Positions 55,771 to 64,000 of a stretch of DNA of 64,000 nt are shown piece after piece (the first letter of the stretch is position 1; each line of letters starts with the position of its first letter). Source of the DNA: Pontibacter sp. Tf4 (GTDB taxonomy: Bacteria; Bacteroidota; Bacteroidia; Cytophagales; Hymenobacteraceae); NCBI RefSeq assembly GCF_014212495.1, contig NZ_JACKZC010000001.1:310001-374000 (forward strand), given 5' to 3'. Under the pieces are notes generated by a model that did no database searches, was not told where the DNA came from, and saw nothing but the letters and a program-made list of their open reading frames with translations. The position numbers were made by a program, and so were the translations under genes.

Positions 55771-56678
55771 TAGGGTGTGTCTGAAAAATGGAATTTAGTT
55801 AATTCTGCTCTGGTTGTTTCTAGTGGAGGGAGTAGAGAAAGTGAGCCACGGCAGGTACGAGTTAAGTGAGCGGCAATGGGAACTGGTAAGAGAAGAATTG
55901 CCACAGCCAGTTGTCAGAGCGGATGGTAAGGGCAGGCCCAGCAGATCCGACAAGGAAATTCTAAACGGGATTTTCTGGATCTTATGTTCGGGCAGCCCCT
56001 GGCGGGATTTGCCAGAGAAGTACGGCCCCTGGCAGACAGTGTATGACCGCTTCAGAAAGTATCAACAGCAGGGTGTTTACGAACGGATCCTTCAGAAACT
56101 AAGGTTACGCCTGCAACAGGACGGATACCTGGATTTGAGTACCTGGTTTGTAGATGCCACCATCAACAAGGCGCATAAGTCAGCCGCTGGGGCTAAAAAA
56201 AAGAAGCAGCAGACCAGGCCTTAGGCAGAAGCAGAGGAGGGTTCTCCACAAAGGTTCACCTGCTGTGCTGTGGCAAAGGTTTTCCCTTGCAGGTGCGGCT
56301 AACGGCCGGGCAGGCTGGGGAAGCCGGGCAATGTGTCAGGTTACTGGAACTGGAAGAGAAAAAGCCGAAGGTCTTAGTGGCTGACAAGGGCTATGACAGC
56401 CAGCTGATCAGAAAAGCACTGCGTGAGCGCCTGATAAGGGCGCAAATACCGGAGAGAAGCCTTCCGAAAGGAAACAGACGCCGCAGAAAAGGAAGGCCAC
56501 CTGTGGTAGACAAAATACTCTACAGCCAGCGAAACATTATTGAACGGCTCTTTGGCAGACTCAAGGAAATGAGAAGGTTTGCTTGCAGGTTCGATAAACT
56601 GGCTGCTACTTACATGGCTTTTATTCAGCTGGCCTTTATGAGAATATGTCTAAAACCTTATTTTTCAGACACACCCTA
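55771..56678 (+). mobile_element. IS5-family (IS427-like) insertion sequence
   Basis: Perfect inverted ends GGGTGTGTCTGAAAAAT (from 55773) and its complement (to 56676), flanked by TA at 55771-55772 and 56677-56678, or by CTAG if one includes neighbours. Two overlapping transposase frames lie inside. The element sits upstream of the leftward cus operon and downstream of the leftward PepSY gene's terminator. Confidence 0.93.
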
Positions 56679-56679
56679 G
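55814..56679 (+). CDS. IS5-family transposase, two frames joined by -1 frameshift
   Basis: ORF A (55814-56224) has the helix-turn-helix part (LSERQWELVREELPQPV, SGSPWRDLPEKYGPWQTVYDRF). ORF B is read in the -1 frame after a run of eight A at 56195-56202 (slippery AAAAAAAAG): KEAADQALGRSRGGFSTKVHL, then LVADKGYDSQLIRKAL and NIIERLFGRLKEMRRFACRF (the DDE residues). This is the usual programmed -1 frameshift of IS427-group elements and gives a fusion of about 285 aa. The stop codon TAG (56677-56679) lies in the target duplication, so it is contributed by the insertion site. The element seems intact. Confidence 0.9.
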
Positions 56680-56760
56680 GATGATATTTCTGTAAACTCC
56701 TCTACCTTACAGTATACTCTGGTTTATACTTTTAAAAACATTAAAACATTGATTATACTC

Positions 56761-56803
56761 AAGCAAAAAGCCGCTCTTCATACTAAAGAGCGGCTTTTTG
56801 CTT
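56761..56803. terminator. Strong bidirectional terminator
   Basis: An 18-bp perfect stem (56761-56778 with 56786-56803) with a 7-base loop and A/T runs inside the arms. It lies after the PepSY gene on the minus strand and after the IS5 element on the plus strand, insulating the two. Confidence 0.92.
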
Positions 56804-56853
56804 ACAAGATTTAATTTTAATGTTTAGGTACTAAAGTATAAGGGGTGCAAGTT

Positions 56854-57663
56854 CTAGCTAACTTGATGCATTCTCTTTTTTACTTTTTTTACGGAAGGTG
56901 AAGAAACGTAATAAAGTACAAAGCCGGAGAGAACAGTAAATAGTCCGAATATAGAAAATGCTCTTAACAGGATATTTCCGAAGTTATCCCTTCCTTCATA
57001 ATCCATTGTGTGTAGCATCCATAAAAAATCGAACACGCGCCATTGGTTATGCCGGATAGCCTGAAAAGTACCTAACTCCGCAGAAACATACACTGTGCAA
57101 TTATCGGGTTTGCTAAAGGTAACTGCATACGCTGGCAAAGGTTTTTCGCGGTACTCGTGGTGTGCGCCTACTTCTGTTAAATACTCTACCTTCTCTACTT
57201 TTACGGGATCTGCCATCTGGTTTTTGGCTACAGTTACAGCCTCCACTTCAGACAGGGCAGGTATAAATTTTCCGGTTTCGGCATTGGCCAGCTGCACTTT
57301 TATATTGGTTGGCTGAGCAGGCATATGCGTTCCTGCCTTGTGTGCTGAGTGGTCCATTTCTCCTGAAAAATACCGGACCTGGTAAGCAGGTGTACCTGCA
57401 ATCTCAATTAACTGAACAGAATGTACAGAATCGACTTTAGAGCTGGTTTTAAGGGCATCCATCACCACCCTGGGAGATACCAATTTCAGATCGGTGGGAA
57501 AATAGCGCTTTTCTTTACGCAGGTGGTCGCCATGTACTTTGTCGATGTCGTTCCAACTGAAGTATAGGCCACCAAGGGTCCAGAACAGGAATTGCACACC
57601 AAGAATAATACCCAGGTAGCGGTGAGATTTGCGGATATAGTAGTTATTGCTCTTTAGCTTCAT
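56854..57663 (-). CDS. PepSY domain-containing membrane protein
   Basis: 269 aa. A membrane helix near the start (YLGIILGVQFLFWTLGGLYF) follows the PepSY-type KSHRYLGI motif; a periplasmic loop with PepSY-like YQVRYF (about 50-210) and a C-terminal helix (FSIFGLFTVLSGFVLYYVS) complete it. A His/Met-rich stretch (MDHSAHKAGTHMP) may bind copper. PepSY-TM proteins act in iron or copper handling, often as reductase partners. Here it lies upstream of the IS5 element with the same direction as the DUF305 gene, supporting a role in copper homeostasis. The exact function is unknown. Confidence 0.78.
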   Translation of the reverse strand: MKLKSNNYYIRKSHRYLGIILGVQFLFWTLGGLYFSWNDIDKVHGDHLRKEKRYFPTDLKLVSPRVVMDALKTSSKVDSVHSVQLIEIAGTPAYQVRYFSGEMDHSAHKAGTHMPAQPTNIKVQLANAETGKFIPALSEVEAVTVAKNQMADPVKVEKVEYLTEVGAHHEYREKPLPAYAVTFSKPDNCTVYVSAELGTFQAIRHNQWRVFDFLWMLHTMDYEGRDNFGNILLRAFSIFGLFTVLSGFVLYYVSSPSVKKVKKRMHQVS

Positions 57664-57755
57664 TCAGCTAATATAACAATAAATTAATATGATATAGTTA
57701 GGTCTTAGTCAGGCTTTGGTGTTGGTAAAAAGGAAAATGAGTACACCACTAAGTT

Positions 57756-58205
57756 CTATTCCATTCGCTTCAGAATTGCCTTCATTTCTGCTATTTCCTT
57801 TTCCTGCGATTCTATTATTTGCTCTGTTAGCTTTTTTACTTCAGGGTCTTTTATGCTTGCTTCTTGGCTTACCAATATGGCTGAGGAGTGATGTGGGATC
57901 ATGGATTTTAAAAACTGTTCATCATCCACTAACGCCTGTTTCCTTAGCATGAATAATGTGCCGGCAAACACAACTATACTTACAACTACAATTATAATGT
58001 TGAGTTGTTTGTTCTTATACATCCCTGACATAAAACCTAACATAACCAGTGCCATAGGTGATACCATCAACAAAGCCATGTACAGCCTGTTCAGGTTCAG
58101 GTATACATGATCAAACTTATCGGCATTCAGGTACATTACCCCGTACATAATTACAAACGATACGCCGAGCATTAAAAGAAACTTCTTATAATTTCCTTTT
58201 TCCAT
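57756..58205 (-). CDS. DUF305 membrane-anchored protein
   Basis: 149 aa. Three membrane helices occupy the N-terminal ~95 residues (FLLMLGVSFVIMYGVMYL, LYMALLMVSPMALVMLGF, LNIIIVVVSIVVFAGTLF), followed by a short DUF305 domain with FLKSMIPHHSSAILVSQEA, where the two His are characteristic metal ligands. The DUF305 core here is half the usual length. It lies 93 bases before PepSY on the same strand. Membrane-attached DUF305 proteins are common in copper-resistance clusters but have no defined activity. Confidence 0.8.
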   Translation of the reverse strand: MEKGNYKKFLLMLGVSFVIMYGVMYLNADKFDHVYLNLNRLYMALLMVSPMALVMLGFMSGMYKNKQLNIIIVVVSIVVFAGTLFMLRKQALVDDEQFLKSMIPHHSSAILVSQEASIKDPEVKKLTEQIIESQEKEIAEMKAILKRME

Positions 58206-58314
58206 TTTTTGACTGTTAAAGTATAACCGTACACTTACTTGACTTCTTCAGGTAAGCAATATTGCTTTTGTTCATTATACCGATACAACTATACTCAGGT
58301 TCTGTAATAAATCT

Positions 58315-58348
58315 AAAAGCCACTCTGGCAACAGTCAGAGTGGCTTTT
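58315..58348. terminator. Terminator between DUF305 and DUF2911 genes
   Basis: AAAAGCCACTCTG (58315-58327) pairs with CAGAGTGGCTTTT (58336-58348), 13 perfect pairs with an 8-base loop. It ends the leftward DUF2911 transcript. Confidence 0.9.
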
Positions 58349-58375
58349 AAATAAAAATATTTTGATGAGTAATAC

Positions 58376-59008
58376 CTATACAGCAACCGGTACTGTAACT
58401 TTCAACTTGTCCCAGCTTATGTTAATGGCGCCTTTACCGTCAGCTTCTGCTGCGATCTCGTAACGAAGGCGCTCCTGTGGCTGAGCTGTTATTTCAGGCT
58501 TTATGGTAATGCGCAACACATCTTCCTTTTCTGAGTAATCGTCTGCCAGGTGCTGCTCCCAATTCTTGTTAATGATAATGTTCCACTCGTCTTTACCCGG
58601 TATGGTAAACAAGGCATACTTACCGGCAGGCAACTGCTTCCCTCCTATGGTGATGTCTTTGTCTATAGTTAGGCTGGTAGCCGAATGTGCGCCCGTTACC
58701 CATACCTGATCGTAAGCCACCAAGCCACCCCAGATGTTACGTCCGCGCACGGCTGGTGAATGGTAGTTGATCGTCAGATGTGCATCATCTATCATACCAT
58801 GTGCTTCCGCTTTCAGGCTGCCTTTCAACGTATCCGGCTCTGCCTGTTCCTGTATCACCACGGCACCTTCGCTTACTTTTGGAGTATGGTTGGCATGCTC
58901 TGTTGCCTGGGCTGCAGGTATTTCCTGCTCCGGCGCCTGCTGGTTGCAAAAAGATAGGGTGCCGCAAAGTACAAGGGCTAAAAAGCTGTTAGAAATTCTG
59001 GAGTTCAT
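58376..59008 (-). CDS. DUF2911 family lipoprotein
   Basis: 210 aa. Lipoprotein signal (MNSRISNSFLALVLCGTLSFC, Cys21). The DUF2911 domain (about 75-205) shows the recognisable blocks INYHSPAVRGRNIWGGL, VAYDQVWVTGAHSAT, PAGKYALFTIPGKDEWNIIIN and a C-terminal strand repeat ISWDKLKVTVPV. These proteins are abundant in Bacteroidota; function unknown, periplasmic. A His stretch (TEHANHTP) lies in the linker. The gene is single in its unit and is bordered by terminators at 58315 and 59132. It belongs to the copper region by location only. Confidence 0.85.
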   Translation of the reverse strand: MNSRISNSFLALVLCGTLSFCNQQAPEQEIPAAQATEHANHTPKVSEGAVVIQEQAEPDTLKGSLKAEAHGMIDDAHLTINYHSPAVRGRNIWGGLVAYDQVWVTGAHSATSLTIDKDITIGGKQLPAGKYALFTIPGKDEWNIIINKNWEQHLADDYSEKEDVLRITIKPEITAQPQERLRYEIAAEADGKGAINISWDKLKVTVPVAV

Positions 59009-59131
59009 GGTATTAGGGCGTAGTATGGATGTAAAGCTGGTTCTAGCAAAGTAACCAGTACGTGCTGTTTTTTTTAACTAAAGTTTAAAACTACAAATTT
59101 TATACTCCTGAAGAAACGGCTCTTACATAAA

Positions 59132-59163
59132 AAGCCCGGCTACTGGAAATGTCAGCCGGGCTT
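59132..59163 (-). terminator. Terminator of the DUF305 gene at 59194
   Basis: AAGCCCGGCT (59132-59141) pairs with AGCCGGGCTT (59154-59163); on the minus strand TTTTT follows. It ends the leftward DUF305 transcript. Confidence 0.85.
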
Positions 59164-59193
59164 GTAAATCGTAAGTAAATTAAGATAAGACTA

Positions 59194-59904
59194 CTACATT
59201 TTATGATGCTTGGCAGGGATACCATGTTCATTTAAGAATGCTGCCAGTTCCATTATTTCCTGTGATTGCTCTTCAATAATCAGTCTGGCTTCTTCTAATG
59301 CCATTGCATCATCTCCCCACTTCAACTCAGTTTCTGACATGGCTATCGCACCCTGGTGGTGGCATATCATTAACTGGGCAAAATCAACATCCGGATCAGG
59401 CGTATCTTTTACGGAACGCATGCAGTGCATCATAGCCATCATATCTTCCCGCATTTCCATCATAAACATCTTGCATTCTTCTTTCGATAGCGGCTCTGCA
59501 CCGGGGTGCGAAGCAAGAAAAGCCTCCAGCCGTTCTTTGCTTTCCAGGTTACCAGCCTTTGTCTTTTCTGCCAGTTCCAGTGCTTCCGGTTCGTGCCCAT
59601 ACTTCAGCTCAATATCAGCCATCTTCACACCCATTTCGTGGTGCATGATCATCATGTGGGCAAAATCAATATCCGGGTCGCAGGTCATTTCCATCTGGTT
59701 CATCATCTTCATCATGGAGTTGATCACCTGCTGCATTTCCTTATCAAATGCTTTGTCATTTTCCCGGTAGGCTCCTTTTGCCGCTTGTTCTGAAGTAGCA
59801 GTTAATGGATTGACAACATCTTGATCTTTTTCGCAGCTGCTGAACACAAAGACGGCAACTAGCATAAGCGCAAAGATCTTGAAACTGTTAAATTTTGTTT
59901 TCAT
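59194..59904 (-). CDS. DUF305 lipoprotein with two copies of the domain
   Basis: 236 aa. Lipobox VFSSC (Cys24). Two DUF305 repeats are visible: the first with DIDFAHMMIMHHEMGVKMADIEL (about 80-102), the second with DVDFAQLMICHHQGAIAMSETEL (about 170-195). Each carries the paired HH that binds metal. Met-rich stretches (MMKMMNQMEMTC, KMFMMEMREDMMAMMHC) suggest copper affinity. Three further DUF305 or Cys-rich copper-binding genes lie nearby. Secreted and membrane-attached; function is likely copper sequestration, inferred from composition. Confidence 0.85.
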   Translation of the reverse strand: MKTKFNSFKIFALMLVAVFVFSSCEKDQDVVNPLTATSEQAAKGAYRENDKAFDKEMQQVINSMMKMMNQMEMTCDPDIDFAHMMIMHHEMGVKMADIELKYGHEPEALELAEKTKAGNLESKERLEAFLASHPGAEPLSKEECKMFMMEMREDMMAMMHCMRSVKDTPDPDVDFAQLMICHHQGAIAMSETELKWGDDAMALEEARLIIEEQSQEIMELAAFLNEHGIPAKHHKM

Positions 59905-60015
59905 AAGTAATAGAATATGTGGTAAAAAAATTTTGATCTAGTAATCACTTATTAAGTCTCTTTAACTTGGAGAAACGTATGCCTTTGCCCTGTATCGGAC
60001 TGTCGCTAAACAAAA

Positions 60016-60054
60016 CACCCTGACCATTCTATAAAGCATAAAAAAATCAGGGTG
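60016..60054 (-). terminator. Terminator of the Csp-like gene
   Basis: CACCCTGA (60016-60023) pairs with TCAGGGTG (60047-60054) around a 23-base loop; on the minus strand TTTTG follows. Its long loop makes the call moderate. Confidence 0.5.
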
Positions 60055-60109
60055 ATTTTATTAGTAATTATTAAGTTAGCATGTATTGGCTACTAAATTT
60101 ATATTAGTA

Positions 60110-60436
60110 CTACGCCTGCTGACAAGCTTGCTCGCAGCGGCGGCATGCTTCGGCGCACATCTGGCAATGTTCCATATGCGAATGTTTCTCACACTCTGCA
60201 CCGCACTCGCGGCACACTCTGGCGCAAAGATCCAGAACTTCCCTTTGCATAGTAGAGTCGCGGGATACATAGTCCAGTGCCATCTTACAGATCGCAGCAC
60301 AATCCAAATCGAGGCGAATGCAGCGCTCCATCATCTTCACATCATCTTCTTGTAAACAGGAAACGACACAATAGTTACAAGCGGCTGCACATTCGGCCAG
60401 CACTGAGATAAGTTGCTTATTCATAGTTACGTTCAT
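60110..60436 (-). CDS. csp: Four-helix-bundle copper storage protein (Csp/DUF326-like)
   Basis: 108 aa with 15 Cys in a helical repeat pattern: ECAAACNYCVVSCL, RCIRLDLDCAAICKMA, LCARVCRECGAECEKH and HCQMCAEACRRCEQAC. The spacing CxxxC/CxxCxxxC lines the core of a four-helix bundle that stores many Cu(I) ions, as in Csp3. No signal peptide, so cytosolic like Csp3. It is divergently transcribed from the copB gene (254 bases apart), implying common control by copper. Family assignment is strong. Confidence 0.93.
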   Translation of the reverse strand: MNVTMNKQLISVLAECAAACNYCVVSCLQEDDVKMMERCIRLDLDCAAICKMALDYVSRDSTMQREVLDLCARVCRECGAECEKHSHMEHCQMCAEACRRCEQACQQA

Positions 60437-60689
60437 GGTTTTATCGTTTAAGTGTAATATTCTAAAAGTATACCCATACCCGTAACTGTCGGTTACAAAA
60501 GATTAAAATTGAAAGCAATTATACTTACAGGCACAGCTTAATAGTGCTAATCGTTGGGAGTTGATGGAGCGCAACACATGCATAAATAGATAAGGATCCA
60601 CCAGCAAAGTATATTAGAAACTGAACATCCTCATCAGGAGTATAAAAACAGGCAAAGGCCGCTCTTTTATTATGAACAAATAAAAAAAC

Positions 60690-62795
60690 ATGGACCACAA
60701 CCATCAGCACCACGGGCATAATATAAAACAACAAGCAAGGCAGCAGAAAGACCAGGTAACGGAAAGGCTGGAAGAAAAAACGCTGCACGGCCATGAGCAA
60801 GCCATGCACCAGGATACCTCTGGCCATCCACCGCACGGGGCGCACGGCCACGACCATCACCGCATGATGATCGAGGACTTTAAAAAGCGCTTTTGGATCT
60901 CGCTCGCGCTGTCTGTACCTGTGATCATCCTGAGCCCGATGGTGCAGCACATTTTGGGCTTTACACTGAATGTACCCTTTGGCATGTACATCGCTTTTGT
61001 ACTCTCCTCTATCATCTATTTTTACGGTGGCTGGCCTTTTTTAACAGGTCTGGCCGAAGAGGTGAAGAAAGGTGTGCCAGGTATGATGACGCTAATCGGT
61101 GTGGCTATCACAGTGGCGTACCTCTACAGTACGGCCATCGTGTTTGGGCTGAAAGGGATGGACTTTTTCTGGGAGCTGGCAACGCTTATAGTTATCATGT
61201 TGCTGGGCCACTGGATCGAAATGAGGTCTGTATTGGGGGCATCCAAAGCGCTGGAGCTGCTGGTAAGTATGATGCCTGCTGAAGCCATGCTTATACGGGA
61301 TGGCGAACCCATAAAAGTACGTATCGAGGACCTGCAGAAAGGAGACCTGATACTGGTAAAGCCCGGCGAGAAAGTACCTGCAGATGGTAAAGTGGAGGAT
61401 GGCGAAAGTTACCTCAACGAAAGTATGCTGACCGGAGAGAGCAAGCCGGTAAAAAAGAACAAGGACGACAAAGTAATCGGCGGCTCCATCAACGGAAACG
61501 GGGCATTGCGGGTGCGGGTGGAGTATACCGGCAAAGAGAGCTACCTCAACAAGGTGATTAAGCTGGTGCAGGAAGCACAAAAGACTAAGTCGGAAACACA
61601 GCGCTTGGCAGACCGCGCTGCAAAGTGGCTGACCTATATTGCCTTATTTGCCGGCTTTGGTACGTTTGCCATCTGGCTTATATTGGGGCAAGACCTGGCT
61701 TTTGCACTGGAGCGTATGGTAACGGTTATGGTTATTTCCTGTCCGCATGCGCTGGGTCTGGCCGTGCCGCTGGTGGTGGCTATTTCCACAGCTGTTTCTG
61801 CCAATAACGGGCTACTTATTCGCAACCGCACTGCCTTTGAGAACTCCCGCCTTATCACCACCATCATCTTCGACAAGACCGGTACCCTTACGCAGGGCTC
61901 CCATGAGATTGCCTCTGTGGTAACATTTGATAATGCGATAACTGAGCGTGAAATGCTGCGCCTGGCATCAGGTGTGGAGCAGAATTCGGAGCATTTTATT
62001 TCCCAAAGTATACTTCGCAGGGCAAAGGAACAAAGTATAACCGTGCCACCTTCCACGTCTTTTAACTACCTGCCAGGCAAAGGCTTGGAAGGCCTAGTAG
62101 AAGGTAGAGATGTAAAAGTGGTAGGTCCAAACTATATAAAAGAGTACAACATTGCCGTACCAGCCAGCCAGGCCGAAGAAGGTGTGGAAACAGTAGTTTA
62201 CACGATAGTAGACGGAACACCTGTCGGTTACATTGCTATGCGCGACCAAATTCGCCCAGAATCTGCAGAAGCCATACGGGTGTTAAAAGAAAACGGAATC
62301 AAAAACCTGCTGCTGACCGGTGATAACGAGCGTGTAGCCAAAAGCGTGAGCGACAAACTGCAGATGGACGGTTACCTGGCTAATGTACTACCGCACCAGA
62401 AACAGGAAAAGGTAAGAGAGCTGCAAGCAAAAGGTGAATTCGTAGCAATGACCGGCGACGGCGTGAACGATGCCCCTGCCCTGGCGCAGGCCGACGTAGG
62501 CATAGCCGTAGGCTCCGGTACCGATGTAGCCGCCGAAACCGCCGACATCATACTGGTAAACAGCAACCCAGCGGATATTGCTTCGCTTATACTTTTCGGG
62601 AAAGCAACCTACCGCAAGATGATACAGAACCTGATTTGGGCCACCGGCTATAACGTCATCGCGTTACCACTGGCAGCAGGCGTGCTCTACAACCAGGGCA
62701 TTATGGTGTCTCCGGCAGTTGGTGCAGCCCTTATGAGTTTAAGTACTGTAATTGTAGCCATAAATGCCCAACTGCTGCGAAGGCAAATAAAGTAA
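60690..62795 (+). CDS. copB: CopB-type copper P1B ATPase (CPH motif)
   Basis: 701 aa. His-rich N-terminus (MDHNHQHHGHN... and HGAHGHDHHRMM, about 1-60) instead of CxxC HMA domains. Membrane motif SCPHALGLAVP with CPH at 351-353, phosphorylation site DKTGT at 395-399, TGES at 248-251 and GDGVNDAPAL. CPH marks the P1B-3 subgroup, which exports Cu(II) or Ag(I). It is divergent from the Csp-like gene and followed 92 bases later by a DUF305 gene on the same strand, which may be cotranscribed. Length and order are normal. Confidence 0.93.
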   Translation: MDHNHQHHGHNIKQQARQQKDQVTERLEEKTLHGHEQAMHQDTSGHPPHGAHGHDHHRMMIEDFKKRFWISLALSVPVIILSPMVQHILGFTLNVPFGMYIAFVLSSIIYFYGGWPFLTGLAEEVKKGVPGMMTLIGVAITVAYLYSTAIVFGLKGMDFFWELATLIVIMLLGHWIEMRSVLGASKALELLVSMMPAEAMLIRDGEPIKVRIEDLQKGDLILVKPGEKVPADGKVEDGESYLNESMLTGESKPVKKNKDDKVIGGSINGNGALRVRVEYTGKESYLNKVIKLVQEAQKTKSETQRLADRAAKWLTYIALFAGFGTFAIWLILGQDLAFALERMVTVMVISCPHALGLAVPLVVAISTAVSANNGLLIRNRTAFENSRLITTIIFDKTGTLTQGSHEIASVVTFDNAITEREMLRLASGVEQNSEHFISQSILRRAKEQSITVPPSTSFNYLPGKGLEGLVEGRDVKVVGPNYIKEYNIAVPASQAEEGVETVVYTIVDGTPVGYIAMRDQIRPESAEAIRVLKENGIKNLLLTGDNERVAKSVSDKLQMDGYLANVLPHQKQEKVRELQAKGEFVAMTGDGVNDAPALAQADVGIAVGSGTDVAAETADIILVNSNPADIASLILFGKATYRKMIQNLIWATGYNVIALPLAAGVLYNQGIMVSPAVGAALMSLSTVIVAINAQLLRRQIK

Positions 62796-62887
62796 GCTAG
62801 CAGCAACAAGGTATCCCTCTCTTATACAACTACCTGAATAACAAGGCGTAAAACTGATCTTATAGACACATAAATAAACTTAAGACT

Positions 62888-63583
62888 ATGAAAAATTTAG
62901 GAAAGCAGATCCAAATATTGGCCCTATGTGCAGTAACAGTGCTATTCGTTACAGCTTGTGGTGGGCAAGAAAGTAAAACAGAAGAAACCACTACAACCAC
63001 TACAGAAGAGACAACAATTGAAACTGCTTCAGACACTACTATGGATACCGCAATGGCGGGCGGTGGCATGATGGCGCACATGCACCAGAACATGGAAGAA
63101 ATGCAAGGTATGAAAGCTAATATGACCGGCGATCCCGATTATGATTTTGCCCTGATGATGACACACCACCATCAAGGGGCTATCAGAATGGCAGATGAAG
63201 AAATAGCAAACGGCACAGATGCTAAAATGAAGGAGATGGCTCAGAAAACAAAGACATCTAACCAGGCTGATATACAAAAACTACAGGCATTTACCAGCAA
63301 GCACACGCCTGCTAAAGGCGACACTACCACTACCATGCGTATGATGCACCCCATGAACCGTATGATGCAGCAGATGCATCAGCAGGATATGAGCAACATG
63401 AATACTGACCAGAACTTTGCCACTATGATGATTCACCACCATCAGATGGGTAATGAAATGTCGAAAGAGTTTCTGAAGATTGGAAAGACACAGGAAATGA
63501 AACAAATGGCGCAAAAAACCATAGACCAGCAGACAAAAGAGATCAAAGAACTGGAAGCCTGGCAGCAACAGAATAAAGAATAG
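62888..63583 (+). CDS. DUF305 lipoprotein downstream of copB
   Basis: 231 aa. Lipobox VTAC (Cys24) followed by a Thr/Glu-rich linker, then DUF305 repeats with DYDFALMMTHHHQGAIRMADEE (about 82-103) and NFATMMIHHHQMGNEMSKEF (about 177-196). The Met-rich middle (MRMMHPMNRMMQQMHQQDMSNM) is typical of copper-binding proteins. It lies 92 bases after copB on the same strand, suggesting a copB-DUF305 operon and possibly metal delivery at the outer side of the inner membrane. Confidence 0.87.
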   Translation: MKNLGKQIQILALCAVTVLFVTACGGQESKTEETTTTTTEETTIETASDTTMDTAMAGGGMMAHMHQNMEEMQGMKANMTGDPDYDFALMMTHHHQGAIRMADEEIANGTDAKMKEMAQKTKTSNQADIQKLQAFTSKHTPAKGDTTTTMRMMHPMNRMMQQMHQQDMSNMNTDQNFATMMIHHHQMGNEMSKEFLKIGKTQEMKQMAQKTIDQQTKEIKELEAWQQQNKE

Positions 63584-63622
63584 ATTTTAAAATCGCACCT
63601 TAGACTTTTATGGAAATCCAAC

Positions 63623-63660
63623 ATAACAACCGCTTGTTTAATCAAGTAAGCGGTTGTTAT
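63623..63660. terminator. Bidirectional terminator between DUF305 and SRAP genes
   Basis: ATAACAACCGCTT (63623-63635) pairs with AAGCGGTTGTTAT (63648-63660), 13 perfect pairs. T runs follow on both sides. It separates convergent genes. Confidence 0.85.
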
Positions 63661-63741
63661 ATTTTAAAGAGCTACATAAAACTAACTACATTCTTGTTTA
63701 AATCTTACCTTCAAATTTACTTGTAACAATATGTTACACGC

Positions 63742-64000
63742 TTAAAACAGACTACCTTGTTCTGGTGCCGGAATTAAAATGGCAGGTGTATTATTTGTTA
63801 CGGAATTTACTAACGGTGATACCGCATAGGCCTTCATTTCAGCTGCTGGAAAAGGCTGCAATAAGTCTAGTAACAACTTGTTACTAGAGTTTTTATCCAG
63901 CCAAGATTCTTCATTTTCCGGAGCTAAAATTACCGGCATCCGGTCGTGCGTCGGCTTTACCAGTTCGTTGGCCTGTGTCGTAATGATCGTAAAAGTGTTC
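63742..64000 (-). CDS. SOS response-associated peptidase (SRAP/YedK), partial
   Basis: The frame runs off the right edge; the visible 86 C-terminal residues read NTFTIITTQANELVKPTHDRMPVILAPENEESWL. The segment TTxANxxxxxIHxRMPVIL is a signature of SRAP proteins, where the His (here HDRMPVIL) participates in forming or resolving DNA-protein crosslinks at abasic sites. The N-terminal catalytic Cys lies outside the window, so it cannot be checked. It begins the next leftward unit. Confidence 0.85.
   Translation of the reverse strand, partial: NTFTIITTQANELVKPTHDRMPVILAPENEESWLDKNSSNKLLLDLLQPFPAAEMKAYAVSPLVNSVTNNTPAILIPAPEQGSLF

Overview
The window looks like chromosomal DNA of a Bacteroidota bacterium, most likely a Hymenobacteraceae relative such as Pontibacter. 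The evidence is Bacteroidota-type promoters (TAnnTTTG at -7), few Shine-Dalgarno sequences, family-typical proteins (DUF6660, DUF6428, CzcA fused to a TolC-like domain) and an over-represented octamer CTATAGTT/AACTATAG. The genus call is an inference.

Layout: (1) 1-4.2 kb is ordinary backbone: a partial cyclase, a STAS-like protein, HemW and an Omp85 barrel. (2) An initiator tRNA at 4292-4364 marks the left edge of an accessory island. A large serine recombinase, a 60-aa partner, an unknown 287-aa protein and an XRE regulator form a leftward module that ends inside the tRNA. (3) 8.3-27.7 kb is a defence and decay zone. It holds an XRE gene with a 42-bp perfect palindrome, a schlafen/AlbA_2 pseudogene, two unknown genes, a complete QatABCD anti-phage operon, a DUF1036/MORN-type secreted protein, and a 3.6-kb stretch without intact genes. 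That stretch has a second schlafen-type remnant and recurring TTTTGCG words. After it comes a two-gene Septu-like system whose ATPase has a whole FtsZ GTPase domain inserted in frame, followed by a broken IS1182 element. (4) 27.8-42.3 kb is a leftward metal-resistance block: an arsenic operon (arsR, DUF6428, metallophosphoesterase, acr3), arsI, a mercury-type module (ArsR-type regulator, MerTP with a C-terminal extension, a Cys-rich protein), and a zinc/cadmium/cobalt-type operon (DUF6660, CzcA-TolC fusion, CzcB, Fur-family regulator, DUF3703, P1B ATPase). (5) 42.7-44.0 kb carries two unknown genes flanked by IS1182-like inverted ends. (6) 44.5-63.6 kb is dominated by copper/silver functions: a YncE-like propeller lipoprotein, a DUF2231-like membrane protein, a multicopper oxidase with metal-binding and beta-barrel domains, two CusB adaptors, a CusA split into two ORFs, an HMA-like protein without CxxC, an IS5 element, PepSY, DUF305 and DUF2911 proteins, a Csp-type copper storage protein and a CopB-type ATPase. 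(7) The window ends in a partial SRAP gene.

The most unusual item is the FtsZ-containing Septu-like ATPase at 22878-25250, translationally coupled to an HNH nuclease. Almost exactly the globular FtsZ core (about residues 96-402), without the FtsZ C-terminal tail, sits between the Walker A half and the signature/Walker B half of an ABC-type ATPase, with both reading frames preserved. An integrated decoy or sensor for phage factors that attack cell division is one testable explanation. Everything here was read by eye from the sequence; no database search was run.
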